DNA of 64,000 nucleotides from Nocardiopsis flavescens (GCF_900141985.1 NZ_FQZK01000010.1:1-64000); one strand, 5' to 3'; positions 7,754-16,434 are shown, counted from the first letter of the stretch. Translations and numbers: made by a program. Notes: generated by a model from the sequence alone, not told the origin.

Positions 7754-9127
7754 TCAGGAATCGCCGTAGCGGGCCCTGAGGTTGTCCAGCAGCCGCGCGC
7801 CCTCGCGCCCGGCCGACTCCGCGTCGAGGTAGTCCACGGCCTCGTTGGCCACGAACGAGGACGGGCGCCCGTCGTCGGCGAAGCCCATCCGGGACACGTC
7901 CCCGCCGATGAGCGCGCGGATGCCCCAGTTGGCCAGGATCCGCGCCCGCGCGTTGGGCGAGGGCACCGCCATGAGGTGGTAGCCGCGGGTGGCGCCCAGG
8001 GCCGCGAGCCCGGTCAGCTCCAGGTCCATCACCCGGGCCAGCGCGTCCTTGCCGCTCAGGTCCACGACCAGGCCCAGGTCCCGGTGGCGGAACTCCCGGA
8101 GCGGCCGCCCCAGGAGGGAGGCCACGGCGTTGTCGGCCGCCGTCACCGCCTGCCGGGTCGCGTACTGGGCCGTGGGCGGGCAGTAGGGCGCGTCCCCGGA
8201 CAGGTCGGGCACCGCCGCGGCGTCGCCCAGGGCGAACACCTCCGGCGCGTCGGGCACCCGCAGGTCGGCCCCCACCTCCAGGCGGCCTCGCTGGGTCGGG
8301 CTTCCCAGGGTCTCCATCAGCGGGCTGGGGGACACGCCCGCCGTCCAGATCAGGGTCCGGCAGGGCAGCGCGCGCCCGTCGGTGAGCACCACCTTGTCCG
8401 CGGTGACCTCGCGCACCGACACCTTGAGCTTGACCTCGATGCCCAGGTTGCGCAGCAGGTCCAGGGCCTTGCGCCCGAGCCGGTCGCCCAGTTCGGGCAG
8501 CACCTTGGGGGCGATGTCCACCAGGTGCCAGCGGATCACCGAGCGCAGCTCGGGGTAGCGCCTGGCGGCCTCCTCGCACAGGCGCATGAGCGAGGCCGCG
8601 GTCTCCACCCCCGTGTAGCCGCCGCCGACCACGATGAACCGGCAGCGCTCCTCGCGCTCGACCGGGTCGGTGCTGTCGTTGGCCAGCTCCAGCTGGGCGA
8701 GCACGTGGTCGCGCAGCAGGACCGCCTCGGCCAGGGTCTTGGCGCCGTAGGCGTGCTCGGTCAGCCCGGGGATGTCGAACGCCCTGGTGAGGGCCCCCGG
8801 CGCCAGGATCAGGCGGTCGTAGCGGACCGGGGTCAGCTCGCCGGTGGCCCGGCGCACCACGACGACGCGGTCGTCGGTGTCGACCCCGACCGCGTGGCCG
8901 GGGACCAGGCGCGTCTCGCGGGTCAGCCGGTGCACGGACATCGCCACCGACTGGGGTGTCAGGAGCCCGGACGCCACCTGCGGCAGCAGCGGGCTGTAGA
9001 GCATGTAGTCGTGGGGGGCGATCAGCGCGATGTCCGCCGCCCCCGCCGGGATCCGGCGTTCCAGGCGACGCAGGGCGTGGATGCCGCCGAACCCCGCGCC
9101 GACCACCACGATCCGAGGCCGAGCCAT
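7754..9127 (-). CDS. ndh: Type II NADH dehydrogenase (FAD-dependent oxidoreductase)
   Basis: A 457-residue flavoprotein that likely passes electrons from NADH to the quinone pool without pumping protons. Residues 4-12 (RIVVVGAGFGG) form the FAD Rossmann motif. A second dinucleotide motif, FIVVGGGYTGVE, binds NADH. TLIWTAGVSPSPL and VFALGDAAAVPD are typical NDH-2 blocks. The C-terminal region is moderately hydrophobic and could associate with the membrane. ATG 9127 has AAGGAG seven bases upstream; an upstream start at 9160 lacks such a site. It could also be a related NAD(P)/FAD oxidoreductase of the same family. Confidence 0.88.
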   Translation of the reverse strand: MARPRIVVVGAGFGGIHALRRLERRIPAGAADIALIAPHDYMLYSPLLPQVASGLLTPQSVAMSVHRLTRETRLVPGHAVGVDTDDRVVVVRRATGELTPVRYDRLILAPGALTRAFDIPGLTEHAYGAKTLAEAVLLRDHVLAQLELANDSTDPVEREERCRFIVVGGGYTGVETAASLMRLCEEAARRYPELRSVIRWHLVDIAPKVLPELGDRLGRKALDLLRNLGIEVKLKVSVREVTADKVVLTDGRALPCRTLIWTAGVSPSPLMETLGSPTQRGRLEVGADLRVPDAPEVFALGDAAAVPDLSGDAPYCPPTAQYATRQAVTAADNAVASLLGRPLREFRHRDLGLVVDLSGKDALARVMDLELTGLAALGATRGYHLMAVPSPNARARILANWGIRALIGGDVSRMGFADDGRPSSFVANEAVDYLDAESAGREGARLLDNLRARYGDS

Positions 9128-9286
9128 ATCTTGCTCCTTCTCCGTGTCGGTCGCCGTCACTGGCGGCCCTACCCGATACGGCCGAATGTAGAGCCGCGGC
9201 CGGCCGGCCCGAAGCCACCGGACCGGGCCGTACCCACCTCTTGGCGACCTCTTTGTCGGCTTTCGCCCTGGGAGGGAGGGGCCGGG

Positions 9287-9871
9287 TCAGGACCCGTCGG
9301 CGGCGGGCCCGGCCAGGGCCGCGGCGCCCATGCCCAGCAGGAGGTCGGCCATGTGCGCGCGGGGCAACTCCCCGCGGCTGTGCGGGGTGGAGTTGAGCAG
9401 GCCGAACACGGCGTGGACCGCCGCCCGCAGCACGGGCGCCGGCGTGTCCGGGCGCGTCTGGGAGAGGACGCCGACCCACTCCTCGACGTATCCGCGCTGG
9501 AGGCGGCGCACGCGGCGCCGGTCCTCCTCCGTGAGGTGGTGCAGCTCCCGGTCGTGCACGGTGATCAGCGCGGGTTCGTCCAGCGCGAACTCGATGTGCC
9601 CGCGCAGCAGGGCGGTCAGCGCGGCCCCGGGCCCGTCCGCCCCGGCGACCAGGTCCCGCCCGCGCGCGGCCAGCCGCTCGCTGACGTCGACGAGGATCGC
9701 GCCGAGCAGCGCCTGCTTGCCGGGGAAGTGGCGGTACAGGGCGGGGCCGGTGGTGCCGACGGCGCGGCCGATGTCGTCGATGAGCACGCTCCGGTAGCCG
9801 CGCTCGGCGAACAGCTCCGCCGCCGCGCCCAGGAGCGCCGTACGGCGGTCGCCCGCCGGTCTGGACACCAT
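9287..9871 (-). CDS. TetR-family regulator of the carboxylase operon
   Basis: A 194-residue one-domain repressor. The N-terminal HTH reads ALLGAAAELFAERGYRSVLIDDIGRAVGTTGPALYRHF, typical of TetR. The C-terminal ligand domain is helical and carries several histidines (VHDRELHHL). ATG 9871 has GGAG seven bases upstream. Upstream in-frame starts reach into the palindrome and are unlikely. The gene is divergent from an acyl-CoA carboxylase operon, with a 43-bp perfect palindrome between them, so it probably represses both. The expected ligand is a CoA ester or branched-chain acid; that is inference. Confidence 0.88.
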   Translation of the reverse strand: MVSRPAGDRRTALLGAAAELFAERGYRSVLIDDIGRAVGTTGPALYRHFPGKQALLGAILVDVSERLAARGRDLVAGADGPGAALTALLRGHIEFALDEPALITVHDRELHHLTEEDRRRVRRLQRGYVEEWVGVLSQTRPDTPAPVLRAAVHAVFGLLNSTPHSRGELPRAHMADLLLGMGAAALAGPAADGS

Positions 9872-9917
9872 GCCCGCTCCGTTCCCCTCCCGCCCGGCGA
9901 TTCTTCGCGCCGAACCG

Positions 9918-9946
9918 TGGACACCCATGTTAATGGTCACTAACAT
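9918..9946 (+). promoter_or_regulatory. Promoter of the carboxylase operon
   Basis: TGGACA (9918-9923), a 17-bp spacer, and TAACAT (9941-9946). The -10 lies inside the left arm of the 43-bp palindrome, so repressor binding would block it. A mirror TAACAT faces the TetR gene at 9957-9952. Confidence 0.65.
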
Positions 9947-9970
9947 CGGCGATGTTAGTGACCATTAACA
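9928..9970. promoter_or_regulatory. 43-bp perfect palindrome, TetR operator
   Basis: Two 21-bp arms (left arm begins TGTTAATGGTCAC and ends TAACATCG) are perfect complements around one central G. Each arm contains a near-dyad GTTA..TGGTCA..TAAC, so the site may hold two or more repressor dimers. It lies between the TetR gene and the carboxylase operon and covers their -10 boxes. Confidence 0.8.
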
Positions 9971-9990
9971 CCCCTCCACGAGAGGACAGC

Positions 9991-11616
9991 ATGAGCAGGG
10001 CATCCGTACTCGGCTCGGCGGTGGACACCGCCGGACCCGCGTTCGCCGCCAACGACGCGGCGAACCGCGCCCTCGCCTCGGAGCTGCGCGAGCGGATCGC
10101 CACCGCGGCGCTGGGCGGCCCCGAGAAGTCCCGCGCCCGCCACGTCGAGCGCGGCAAGCTGCTGCCGCGGGACCGCGTCGACCACCTCCTGGACCCCGGC
10201 TCCCCCTTCCTGGAGATCGCCCCCCTGGCCGCCCACGGGATGTACGGGGCCGACGGGCGGGACGCCCCGGGTGCCGGGATGATCGCCGGGGTGGGCCGGG
10301 TGGCCGGGCGGCCCACGGTGGTCGTCGCCAACGACGCCACCGTCAAGGGCGGCAGCTACTACCCGATGACCGTCAAGAAGCACCTGCGCGCCCAGGAGGT
10401 CGCCCTCCAGAACCGGCTGCCGTGCGTGTACCTGGCCGACTCCGGCGGCGCGTTCCTGCCCCTCCAGGACGACGTGTTCCCCGACCGCGACCACTTCGGC
10501 CGGATCTTCTACAACCAGGCCACCATGTCCCGGCTGGGCATCCCGCAGATCGCCGCGGTGCTCGGCTCCTGCACCGCCGGGGGCGCCTACGTCCCGGCGA
10601 TGAGCGACGAGGCCGTGATCGTCCGCGACCAGGGCACCATCTTCCTGGGCGGCCCGCCGCTGGTGAAGGCCGCCACCGGCGAGGTCGTCACCGCCGAGGA
10701 GCTGGGCGGCGGCGACCTGCACTCGCGGGTGTCGGGCGTGACCGACCACCTGGCCGACGACGACGCCCACGCGCTGTCCATCGTGCGGCGCATCGCCGGC
10801 ACCTTCGGCCCGCGGGGCGGGCCGGCCTGGGAGACCCGCGACCCGCGCCCGCCCGCGCTGGACCCGCAGGAGCTGTACGGCGTGGTGCCCGCCGACACCC
10901 GCACCCCCTACGACGTGCGCGAGGTGATCGGACGCGTCGTGGACGGCAGCGAGTTCACCGAGTTCAAGGCCGAGTACGGGACCACCCTGGTCACCGGGTT
11001 CGCGCACATCCACGGGCACCCGGTGGGGATCGTCGCCAACAACGGCATCCTGTTCGCCGAGTCGGCCCTCAAGGGCGCCCACTTCATCGAGCTGTGCGAC
11101 CGGCGCTCCGTCCCGCTGGTGTTCCTGCAGAACATCTCCGGGTTCATGGTGGGCCGCGACTACGAGGCCGGGGGCATCGCCAAGCACGGCGCGAAGATGG
11201 TCACCGCCGTGGCCTGCGCCCGCGTCCCCAAGTTCACCGTCGTCGTCGGCGGCTCGTTCGGGGCGGGCAACTACTCCATGTGCGGCCGGGCGTACTCCCC
11301 CCGGTTCCTGTGGATGTGGCCCAACGCCCGCATCTCCGTCATGGGCGGAGAGCAGGCGGCCTCCGTGCTCTCGACCGTGCGCCGCGACCAGCTGGCCGCG
11401 CGCGGCGAGGAGTGGCCTGCCGAGGCCGAGGAGGAGTTCAAGGCCCCCATCCGGAACACCTACGAGGAGCAGGGCAACCCCTACTACTCCACCGCGCGGC
11501 TGTGGGACGACGGCGTCATCGACCCCGCCGACACCCGCGACGTGCTCGCCATGGCCCTGTCCGCCGCCCGCCACGCCCCGCTGGAGCCCGTGGGCTACGG
11601 CGTCTTCCGGATGTGA
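9991..11616 (+). CDS. Acyl-CoA carboxylase carboxyltransferase (beta) subunit, methylcrotonyl-CoA type
   Basis: A 541-residue crotonase-fold carboxyltransferase. It moves CO2 from carboxybiotin to an acyl-CoA, most likely 3-methylcrotonyl-CoA in leucine degradation. Diagnostic blocks are [48 protein letters not shown] and [27 protein letters not shown]; the last is characteristic of MCC-beta. Length fits the family. ATG 9991 has AGAGGA at a good distance. It is the first gene of a three-gene operon with the biotin-carrying subunit (7-bp gap) and an acyl-CoA dehydrogenase. Geranyl-CoA is an alternative substrate. Confidence 0.92.
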   Translation: MSRASVLGSAVDTAGPAFAANDAANRALASELRERIATAALGGPEKSRARHVERGKLLPRDRVDHLLDPGSPFLEIAPLAAHGMYGADGRDAPGAGMIAGVGRVAGRPTVVVANDATVKGGSYYPMTVKKHLRAQEVALQNRLPCVYLADSGGAFLPLQDDVFPDRDHFGRIFYNQATMSRLGIPQIAAVLGSCTAGGAYVPAMSDEAVIVRDQGTIFLGGPPLVKAATGEVVTAEELGGGDLHSRVSGVTDHLADDDAHALSIVRRIAGTFGPRGGPAWETRDPRPPALDPQELYGVVPADTRTPYDVREVIGRVVDGSEFTEFKAEYGTTLVTGFAHIHGHPVGIVANNGILFAESALKGAHFIELCDRRSVPLVFLQNISGFMVGRDYEAGGIAKHGAKMVTAVACARVPKFTVVVGGSFGAGNYSMCGRAYSPRFLWMWPNARISVMGGEQAASVLSTVRRDQLAARGEEWPAEAEEEFKAPIRNTYEEQGNPYYSTARLWDDGVIDPADTRDVLAMALSAARHAPLEPVGYGVFRM

Positions 11617-11623
11617 GGAACCC

Positions 11624-13681
11624 TTGACCACGACCGTACTCGTCGCCAACCGGGGCGAGATCGCCCTGCGGGTGATGCGCACCCTGCGCCGCATGGGCCT
11701 GGGCGCGGTGGCGGTGCACACCGACGCCGACGCCGACGCCCCGCACGTGGGGGCCGCCGACCTGGCCGTACGCGTGCCCTCCTACCTGGACGCCAACGCC
11801 CTCGTCGCCGCCGCCGCGGAGACCGGGGCGGCCCTGGTCCACCCCGGCTACGGCTTCCTGTCCGAGAACGCCGCGTTCGCCCGCGCCTGCGCGGACGCCG
11901 GGCTGGTGTTCATCGGCCCGCCGCCCGCCGCGATCGACGCGATGGGCGACAAGATCCGCGCCAAGGAGAAGGTGTCCGCCGCCGGGGTCCCGGTGCTGGG
12001 CGGCTTCACCGAGGAGCCCGGGGCCCCGCTGTCCGACGACGCGCTGCTGGAGCGGGCCGCCGCCACCGGCTACCCGCTGCTCATCAAGCCCTCCGCCGGG
12101 GGCGGCGGCAAGGGCATGCGCGCCGTCCACTCCCCCCGGGAGCTGCCTGCGGCGGCCGCCGCGGCCCGGCGCGAGGCCCTCGCCTCGTTCGGGGACTCCA
12201 CCCTGCTGGTGGAGCGGCTGGTCCTGCGGCCCCGGCACATCGAGGTGCAGGTCCTCGCCGACGCCCACGGCAACGTCGTCCACCTGGGCGAGCGCGAGTG
12301 CAGCCTCCAGCGCCGCCACCAGAAGGTGGTGGAGGAGGCCCCCTCCCCCCTGCTCACCGACGGGCAGCGGGCCGCCATGGGCGAGGCCGCGGTGGCCGCC
12401 GCCCGCTCCTGCGGGTACGTGGGCGCGGGCACCGTCGAGTTCATCGCCGAGGCGGGGGACGGCGGCGGCCTGGCGTTCTCGTTCCTGGAGATGAACACCC
12501 GGCTCCAGGTGGAGCACCCGGTCACCGAGGAGGTCGTCGCGGTCCGCGGCGAGCGCGGCCTGGACCTGGTCGGGCTCCAGGTGCGGGTGGCGCTGGGCGA
12601 GCCGCTGCCGTTCGGCCAGGACGACGTGTCCTGGTCCGGGCACGCCGTGGAGGCCCGGATCTACGCCGAGGACGCCGACCGCGGGTTCCTGCCCAGCGGC
12701 GGACCGGTGCTGGCCCTGGCCGAGCCCTCCGGCGAGGGCGTCCGGGTGGACTCGGGCATCGCCGCGGGGAGCGAGGTGACCTCGGCGTTCGACCCCATGC
12801 TGGCCAAGGTGGTCGTGTGGGAGCCGGACCGGGCCGCGGCGCTGCGCCGCGCCGACGACGCCCTGGCCGGGTACCTGCTGCTGGGGTGCGTCACCAACAC
12901 CGCGTTCCTGCGCCGCCTGCTGCGCCACCCCCGGGTGGCCTCGGGGGACCTGAGCACCGACCTCATCGAGACCGCCCCGCCGGAGGCGGCCCCCGAGGGA
13001 GTCCCGGACGAGGTGTACGCGGCCGCCGCCCTGGACCACATGCTGGACCTGGAGCCGCCGGAGCCCACCGCCGACCGGTTCGCCGTCCCCGACGGCTGGC
13101 GGGCCGGCGGGCCCGCCTGGACGCCGTGGCGGCTGCGCGCCCCCGGCGGCGGGGCCGTCCCGGTCCGGGTGCGCCGCGACGGGTCCGGCTTCTCGGTGGC
13201 CGTGGGCGCCGCCGACCCGGCCGCCGCCCGCGCCCGCCGCGACGGCGACCGGCTCACCGTGTCCTACGGGGGCCGCACCCGCACCTACCTGCGGGCCGCC
13301 GACCCGGCCACCGCCCACCGCTGGCTGGGCGCCGACGGCACCGCGTGGACCCTGCACGAGGAGCCGGTCGGCGCCGCCCTGCGCGGCGACGAGGCCGCCG
13401 CCGACGGCACCGTGCGCAGCCCGATGCCCGGCACGGTGCTCGCCGTGCCGGTGGCGGTCGGCGACGCGGTCACCGCCGGCCAGGCGCTGGCCGTCGTCGA
13501 GGCCATGAAGATGGAGCACTCCGTCACCTCACCCGTCGACGGCACCGTGGCCACCGTCGCGGTCCGCCCCGGCACGCCCGTCCCGATGGACGCCGTGCTG
13601 GTCGTCGTCGAGCCCACCGGGCCCCCGGACACCCCCGGCGGCCCGTCCGCCCACGCCACCAGCGAGGAGAACCAGCGTTGA
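11624..13681 (+). CDS. Acyl-CoA carboxylase biotin carboxylase/carrier (alpha) subunit
   Basis: A 685-residue protein. The N-terminal biotin carboxylase domain (about 1-445) has VANRGEIALRVMRT, HPGYGFLSENA, the ATP-grasp loop PSAGGGGKGMR, and FLEMNTRLQVEHPVTE. A linker domain follows, and the C-terminal biotinyl domain has EAMKMEHS, with Lys629 as the biotinylation site. The TTG start at 11624 has GAGGAA directly upstream. The stop codon overlaps the next gene by four bases. It pairs with the preceding beta subunit to make a two-subunit MCC-type carboxylase. Confidence 0.93.
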   Translation: MTTTVLVANRGEIALRVMRTLRRMGLGAVAVHTDADADAPHVGAADLAVRVPSYLDANALVAAAAETGAALVHPGYGFLSENAAFARACADAGLVFIGPPPAAIDAMGDKIRAKEKVSAAGVPVLGGFTEEPGAPLSDDALLERAAATGYPLLIKPSAGGGGKGMRAVHSPRELPAAAAAARREALASFGDSTLLVERLVLRPRHIEVQVLADAHGNVVHLGERECSLQRRHQKVVEEAPSPLLTDGQRAAMGEAAVAAARSCGYVGAGTVEFIAEAGDGGGLAFSFLEMNTRLQVEHPVTEEVVAVRGERGLDLVGLQVRVALGEPLPFGQDDVSWSGHAVEARIYAEDADRGFLPSGGPVLALAEPSGEGVRVDSGIAAGSEVTSAFDPMLAKVVVWEPDRAAALRRADDALAGYLLLGCVTNTAFLRRLLRHPRVASGDLSTDLIETAPPEAAPEGVPDEVYAAAALDHMLDLEPPEPTADRFAVPDGWRAGGPAWTPWRLRAPGGGAVPVRVRRDGSGFSVAVGAADPAAARARRDGDRLTVSYGGRTRTYLRAADPATAHRWLGADGTAWTLHEEPVGAALRGDEAAADGTVRSPMPGTVLAVPVAVGDAVTAGQALAVVEAMKMEHSVTSPVDGTVATVAVRPGTPVPMDAVLVVVEPTGPPDTPGGPSAHATSEENQR

Positions 13682-14835
13682 ACCGCCACCAGCTGTCGAC
13701 CGAGCACGCCGACCTGCGGGCCGCCGTGGAGGAGTTCGCCCGGACCGAGGTCGCCCCGGTCATCGGGGAGCACTACGAGAACCGGACCTTCCCCTACGAG
13801 GTCGTCGCCAAGATGGGGCGGATGGGCCTGTTCGGCCTGCCCTTCCCCGAGGAGCACGGGGGCATGGGCGGGGACTACTTCGCCCTGTGCCTGGCCCTGG
13901 AGGAGCTGGCCCGGGTGGACTCCTCGGTGGCCATCACCCTGGAGGCCGGGGTGTCGCTGGGCGCGATGCCGCTGTACCGGTTCGGCTCCCAGGAGCAGAA
14001 GAAGGCGTACCTGCCCCGCCTGACCTCGGGCGAGGCGCTGGGCGCGTTCGGCCTGACCGAGCCCGACGGCGGCTCCGACGCGGGGGCCACGCGCACCACC
14101 GCCCGGCTGGAGGACGGGCGGTGGGTGATCAACGGGACCAAGTCGTTCATCACCAACTCCGGGACCGACATCACCGCGCTGGTCACCGTCACCGCCGTCA
14201 CCGGCCGGCGGGAGGACGGGCGCCCGGAGATCTCCGCCATCCTGGTGCCCGCCGGGACCCCCGGGTTCTCGGTCGGGCAGAAGTACTCCAAGGTGGGCTG
14301 GAACGCCTCCGACACCAACGAGCTGGTGTTCGAGGACTGCCGGGTGCCCGAGGCGAACCTCGTGGGCGAGCGCGGCCGCGGGTACGCCCAGTTCCTGCGG
14401 ATCCTCGACGAGGGGCGCATCGCCATCGCCGCGCTGTCGGTGGGCCTGGCCCAGGGCTGCGTGGACGAGAGCGTGCGCTACGCCCACGAGCGGCGGGCGT
14501 TCGGCAACGCCATCGGCCGCTACCAGGCGATCCAGTTCAAGATCGCCGAGATGGAGGCCCGCGCGCACACCGCGCGGCTCGCCTACTACGACGCCGCCTC
14601 GCGGATGCTCGCGGGCGAGCCGTTCAAGAAGGAGGCGGCGATCGCCAAGCTGGTCGCCTCCAACGCGGCCATGGACAACGCGCGCGACGCCACGCAGGTG
14701 TTCGGCGGGTACGGGTTCATGAACGACTACGCCGTGGGCCGCTTCTACCGGGACGCCAAGATCCTGGAGATCGGCGAGGGCACCAGCGAGGTCCAGAAGA
14801 TGCTCATCGCCCGTGAGCTGGGGCTCCCGGCCTGA
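13678..14835 (+). CDS. Acyl-CoA dehydrogenase
   Basis: A 385-residue FAD enzyme that oxidises an acyl-CoA to the 2-enoyl-CoA. The family blocks are FGLPFPEEHGGMGGDY, AFGLTEPDGGSDAGATRTTA and QVFGGYGFMNDY. The catalytic base is Glu367 in IGEGTSEVQ, the position used by short- and medium-chain enzymes. Classical isovaleryl-CoA dehydrogenase has a small residue there and a base elsewhere, so a short or branched substrate other than isovaleryl-CoA is possible. The TTG start overlaps the previous stop (TTGA) and has GAGGAG eight bases upstream. Operon context points to branched-chain acyl catabolism. Confidence 0.92.
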   Translation: MNRHQLSTEHADLRAAVEEFARTEVAPVIGEHYENRTFPYEVVAKMGRMGLFGLPFPEEHGGMGGDYFALCLALEELARVDSSVAITLEAGVSLGAMPLYRFGSQEQKKAYLPRLTSGEALGAFGLTEPDGGSDAGATRTTARLEDGRWVINGTKSFITNSGTDITALVTVTAVTGRREDGRPEISAILVPAGTPGFSVGQKYSKVGWNASDTNELVFEDCRVPEANLVGERGRGYAQFLRILDEGRIAIAALSVGLAQGCVDESVRYAHERRAFGNAIGRYQAIQFKIAEMEARAHTARLAYYDAASRMLAGEPFKKEAAIAKLVASNAAMDNARDATQVFGGYGFMNDYAVGRFYRDAKILEIGEGTSEVQKMLIARELGLPA

Positions 14836-15395
14836 GGGCCGCCCGGGGCGCCCCGGGCCCGCGGGAGCGGGTCCGGGGCCTCAGGCGAACAGTTCCGCGA
14901 GGTCGTCCACGGCGATGACGAGGACGCCGGCGACCGCGCCCGTCGCCGCCGCCAGGAACACCCCGGCCGGCTCGGGCTCCGCCGCCGGTTCCGACCCGGT
15001 GGCGCTGCGGCCGTCGGACGTTCCGGCCTCCTGACCCGCCGGACCCTCCCCGAACCGGCCCCCGGGACCCCCGGGGCCGTGCACGGGCCCCGCCGCGGCG
15101 GCGCGGTCCGGCCCCCGCTCCCCCGGGGCATCGCGCCCCCCGCAACCCCCGCCCCGCAGGCCCTCGGACGCCCTCTCAGGGCCCGCCGCCCCGGTGGCGG
15201 ACGGCGGCCGGGACCGGCCAGCGGCCCCGCCGCACGGCGGCAAGGGGTGACAAGTCCCCACAATCGGCACAGAATGGACTCCATACGGCCAGTGCGGGTC
15301 CCCTGCGTTCCGGACCCCGCGACCCGGTCCGCCCACGCAGCGGCGCCCGCCTCGGGTCCACGGCCACCCCTGTCCCCGGCCGGAGGAGTCACCGG
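14836..15395. other. Intergenic region, possible small minus-strand gene
   Basis: 560 bp. It opens with a GC hairpin (CTGAGG to CCTCAG) that can end the upstream operon. A minus-strand frame ending at 14881 encodes a low-complexity Gly/Pro/Glu-rich protein with one hydrophobic C-terminal segment (AGVFLAAATGAVAGVLVIAV); it has no clear start or ribosome site and is listed separately at low confidence. Confidence 0.4.
14881..15336 (-). CDS. Doubtful small protein with a C-terminal membrane segment
   Basis: An open frame of up to 151 residues. Most is low-complexity and Gly/Ser/Pro/Glu-rich. Only the last 30 residues look protein-like, with one hydrophobic segment and an acidic end (DDLAELFA). 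I cannot fix the start and recognise no family. It may be a tail-anchored small protein or simply a chance frame in GC-rich DNA. Confidence 0.25.
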   Translation of the reverse strand: MGGPGRGVRNAGDPHWPYGVHSVPIVGTCHPLPPCGGAAGRSRPPSATGAAGPERASEGLRGGGCGGRDAPGERGPDRAAAAGPVHGPGGPGGRFGEGPAGQEAGTSDGRSATGSEPAAEPEPAGVFLAAATGAVAGVLVIAVDDLAELFA

Positions 15396-16052
15396 ATGGA
15401 AGGCGCCATGCCCGTCCTCGCCCTGGTCGTCGTCGTGGTGACGGCCGGCGCGGTCGTGGTCTCCGCGCACTTTCGCAAGGAACGCGTCGTCGACCTCCGC
15501 AGGTGGGCGCGCACGCACGGATGGACCTACGCCGAGCACCACCCCGCCCCGCTGGGCGACGCGGCGCTGCCGCGCCCCCTGGGCGGGCGCTCCCCCCGGT
15601 TCCGCCACGTGCTGACCGGGCGGCACGGCGACCACCTGGTCACCTTCTTCGAGCACTCCCCCCGCCCGGCCCGCGGCTCGGACGAGGCCGTGCACACCTA
15701 CCGGGTGGTGGCCGTGCGCACCCCCGGGACCGACACCGACCTGGAGATCCGCCGCCGCGACGACGCGGCGGGCACCGCGGCCGCCGTCGCCGGCACCGAT
15801 CTGGAAGACGCCTTCCAGGTGTCGGGGGGCCGCGGGTTCGCCCGGTCCGCCCTGGACCGGGACACCGTGGAGTGGCTGCTGTCCGACCCCCGCTCGCGGT
15901 CCTTCCCGGTCCGCTTCACCGGGGAGCACGTGCTCACCTGGGCCGTCATGCGGCTCGACCCCGACCGGGCGCTCACCGCCGCCGACTACCTCATCGACCT
16001 CGTCGACCGCGTCCCCGCGCGGGCCTGGAGGACGCACGCCGCCGGTCCGTGA
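15396..16052 (+). CDS. Membrane-anchored hypothetical protein
   Basis: A 218-residue protein. Residues 5-24 (MPVLALVVVVVTAGAVVVSA) form a single N-terminal membrane anchor. The rest is a soluble domain starting VVDLRRWARTHGWTYAEH, a pattern seen in actinobacterial proteins whose cytosolic part follows an anchor. No catalytic motif is visible. ATG 15396 has GGAGGA nine bases upstream; ATG 15408 is a weaker choice. It ends 69 bp before the start of the tandem-repeat gene, which seems to have its own promoter. Function unknown. Confidence 0.75.
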   Translation: MEGAMPVLALVVVVVTAGAVVVSAHFRKERVVDLRRWARTHGWTYAEHHPAPLGDAALPRPLGGRSPRFRHVLTGRHGDHLVTFFEHSPRPARGSDEAVHTYRVVAVRTPGTDTDLEIRRRDDAAGTAAAVAGTDLEDAFQVSGGRGFARSALDRDTVEWLLSDPRSRSFPVRFTGEHVLTWAVMRLDPDRALTAADYLIDLVDRVPARAWRTHAAGP

Positions 16053-16077
16053 CCCGCCCGCACCACCGGGAGAGCGC

Positions 16078-16083
16078 TAGAAT
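16078..16083 (+). promoter_or_regulatory. -10 box TAGAAT of the repeat-peptide gene
   Basis: TAGAAT in the context GCTAGAAT matches the GCTAGAGT boxes before the two tRNA units in this window. No convincing -35 is seen. An AAGGAG ribosome site follows at 16104-16109. Confidence 0.5.
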
Positions 16084-16120
16084 CCGGCTTGCCCCAACGC
16101 GACAAGGAGTGACATCCGTC

Positions 16121-16363
16121 TTGAGCGACCCCAACTCGACGGCCCGCATCTCCCGCGCGGACCTGTTCCGCGACGAGGAGGTCCCCGACCCGAACTCGAC
16201 CGCGCGCATCTCCCGCGCCGACCTGTTCCGCGACGACGAGACCCCCGACCCCAACTCGACGGCCCGCATCTCCCGCGCCGACCTGTTCCGCGACGACGAG
16301 ACCCCCGACCCCAACTCGACCGCCCGCATCTCCCGCGCCGACCTGTTCCGCGACGACGACTGA
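16121..16363 (+). CDS. Four-repeat 20-residue tandem peptide protein, unknown function
   Basis: An 80-residue protein built almost only of repeats: Met-Ser followed by four copies of DPNSTARISRADLFR plus an acidic-Thr/Val-Pro tail, the last ending DDD. The 60-bp DNA units differ mostly at synonymous third positions, which suggests selection on the peptide sequence. There is no Cys, Trp or signal peptide. Each copy has a Ser/Thr/Arg-rich part, a short ISRADLF stretch likely to be amphipathic helix, and an acidic linker. TTG 16121 is preceded by AAGGAG; GTG 16109 in the same frame overlaps that site and is less likely. Its own -10 (TAGAAT) and a strong terminator flank it. It could be a multivalent binding scaffold or a multi-core peptide precursor; no modifying enzyme is adjacent. 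Confidence 0.8.
   Translation: MSDPNSTARISRADLFRDEEVPDPNSTARISRADLFRDDETPDPNSTARISRADLFRDDETPDPNSTARISRADLFRDDD
16126..16360 (+). repeat. 60-bp in-frame tandem repeat, four copies
   Basis: Units begin at about 16126, 16186, 16246 and 16306; the fourth is 54-55 bp and ends at the stop codon. Copies 2 and 3 encode identical peptides. Differences between copies are mainly C/G swaps at codon third positions. Confidence 0.9.
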
Positions 16364-16375
16364 GGTCGCCGCCAT

Positions 16376-16417
16376 GCGAAGAGCGCCCGCCCGGTACCCG
16401 GGTCGGGCGCTCTTCGC
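16376..16417. terminator. Strong bidirectional terminator
   Basis: A perfect 14-bp stem (GCGAAGAGCGCCCG and its complement) closes a 14-nt loop that contains its own CCCGGTACCCGGG dyad. It separates the repeat gene from convergent thrS. Confidence 0.75.
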
Positions 16418-16434
16418 TTCGCGGACCGCCGGGG

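Noticed and set aside
16126-16360. CRISPR-like or noncoding repeat
   Set aside because: The 60-bp units are in frame, with mostly third-position changes and a proper stop codon; a coding repeat explains them better.
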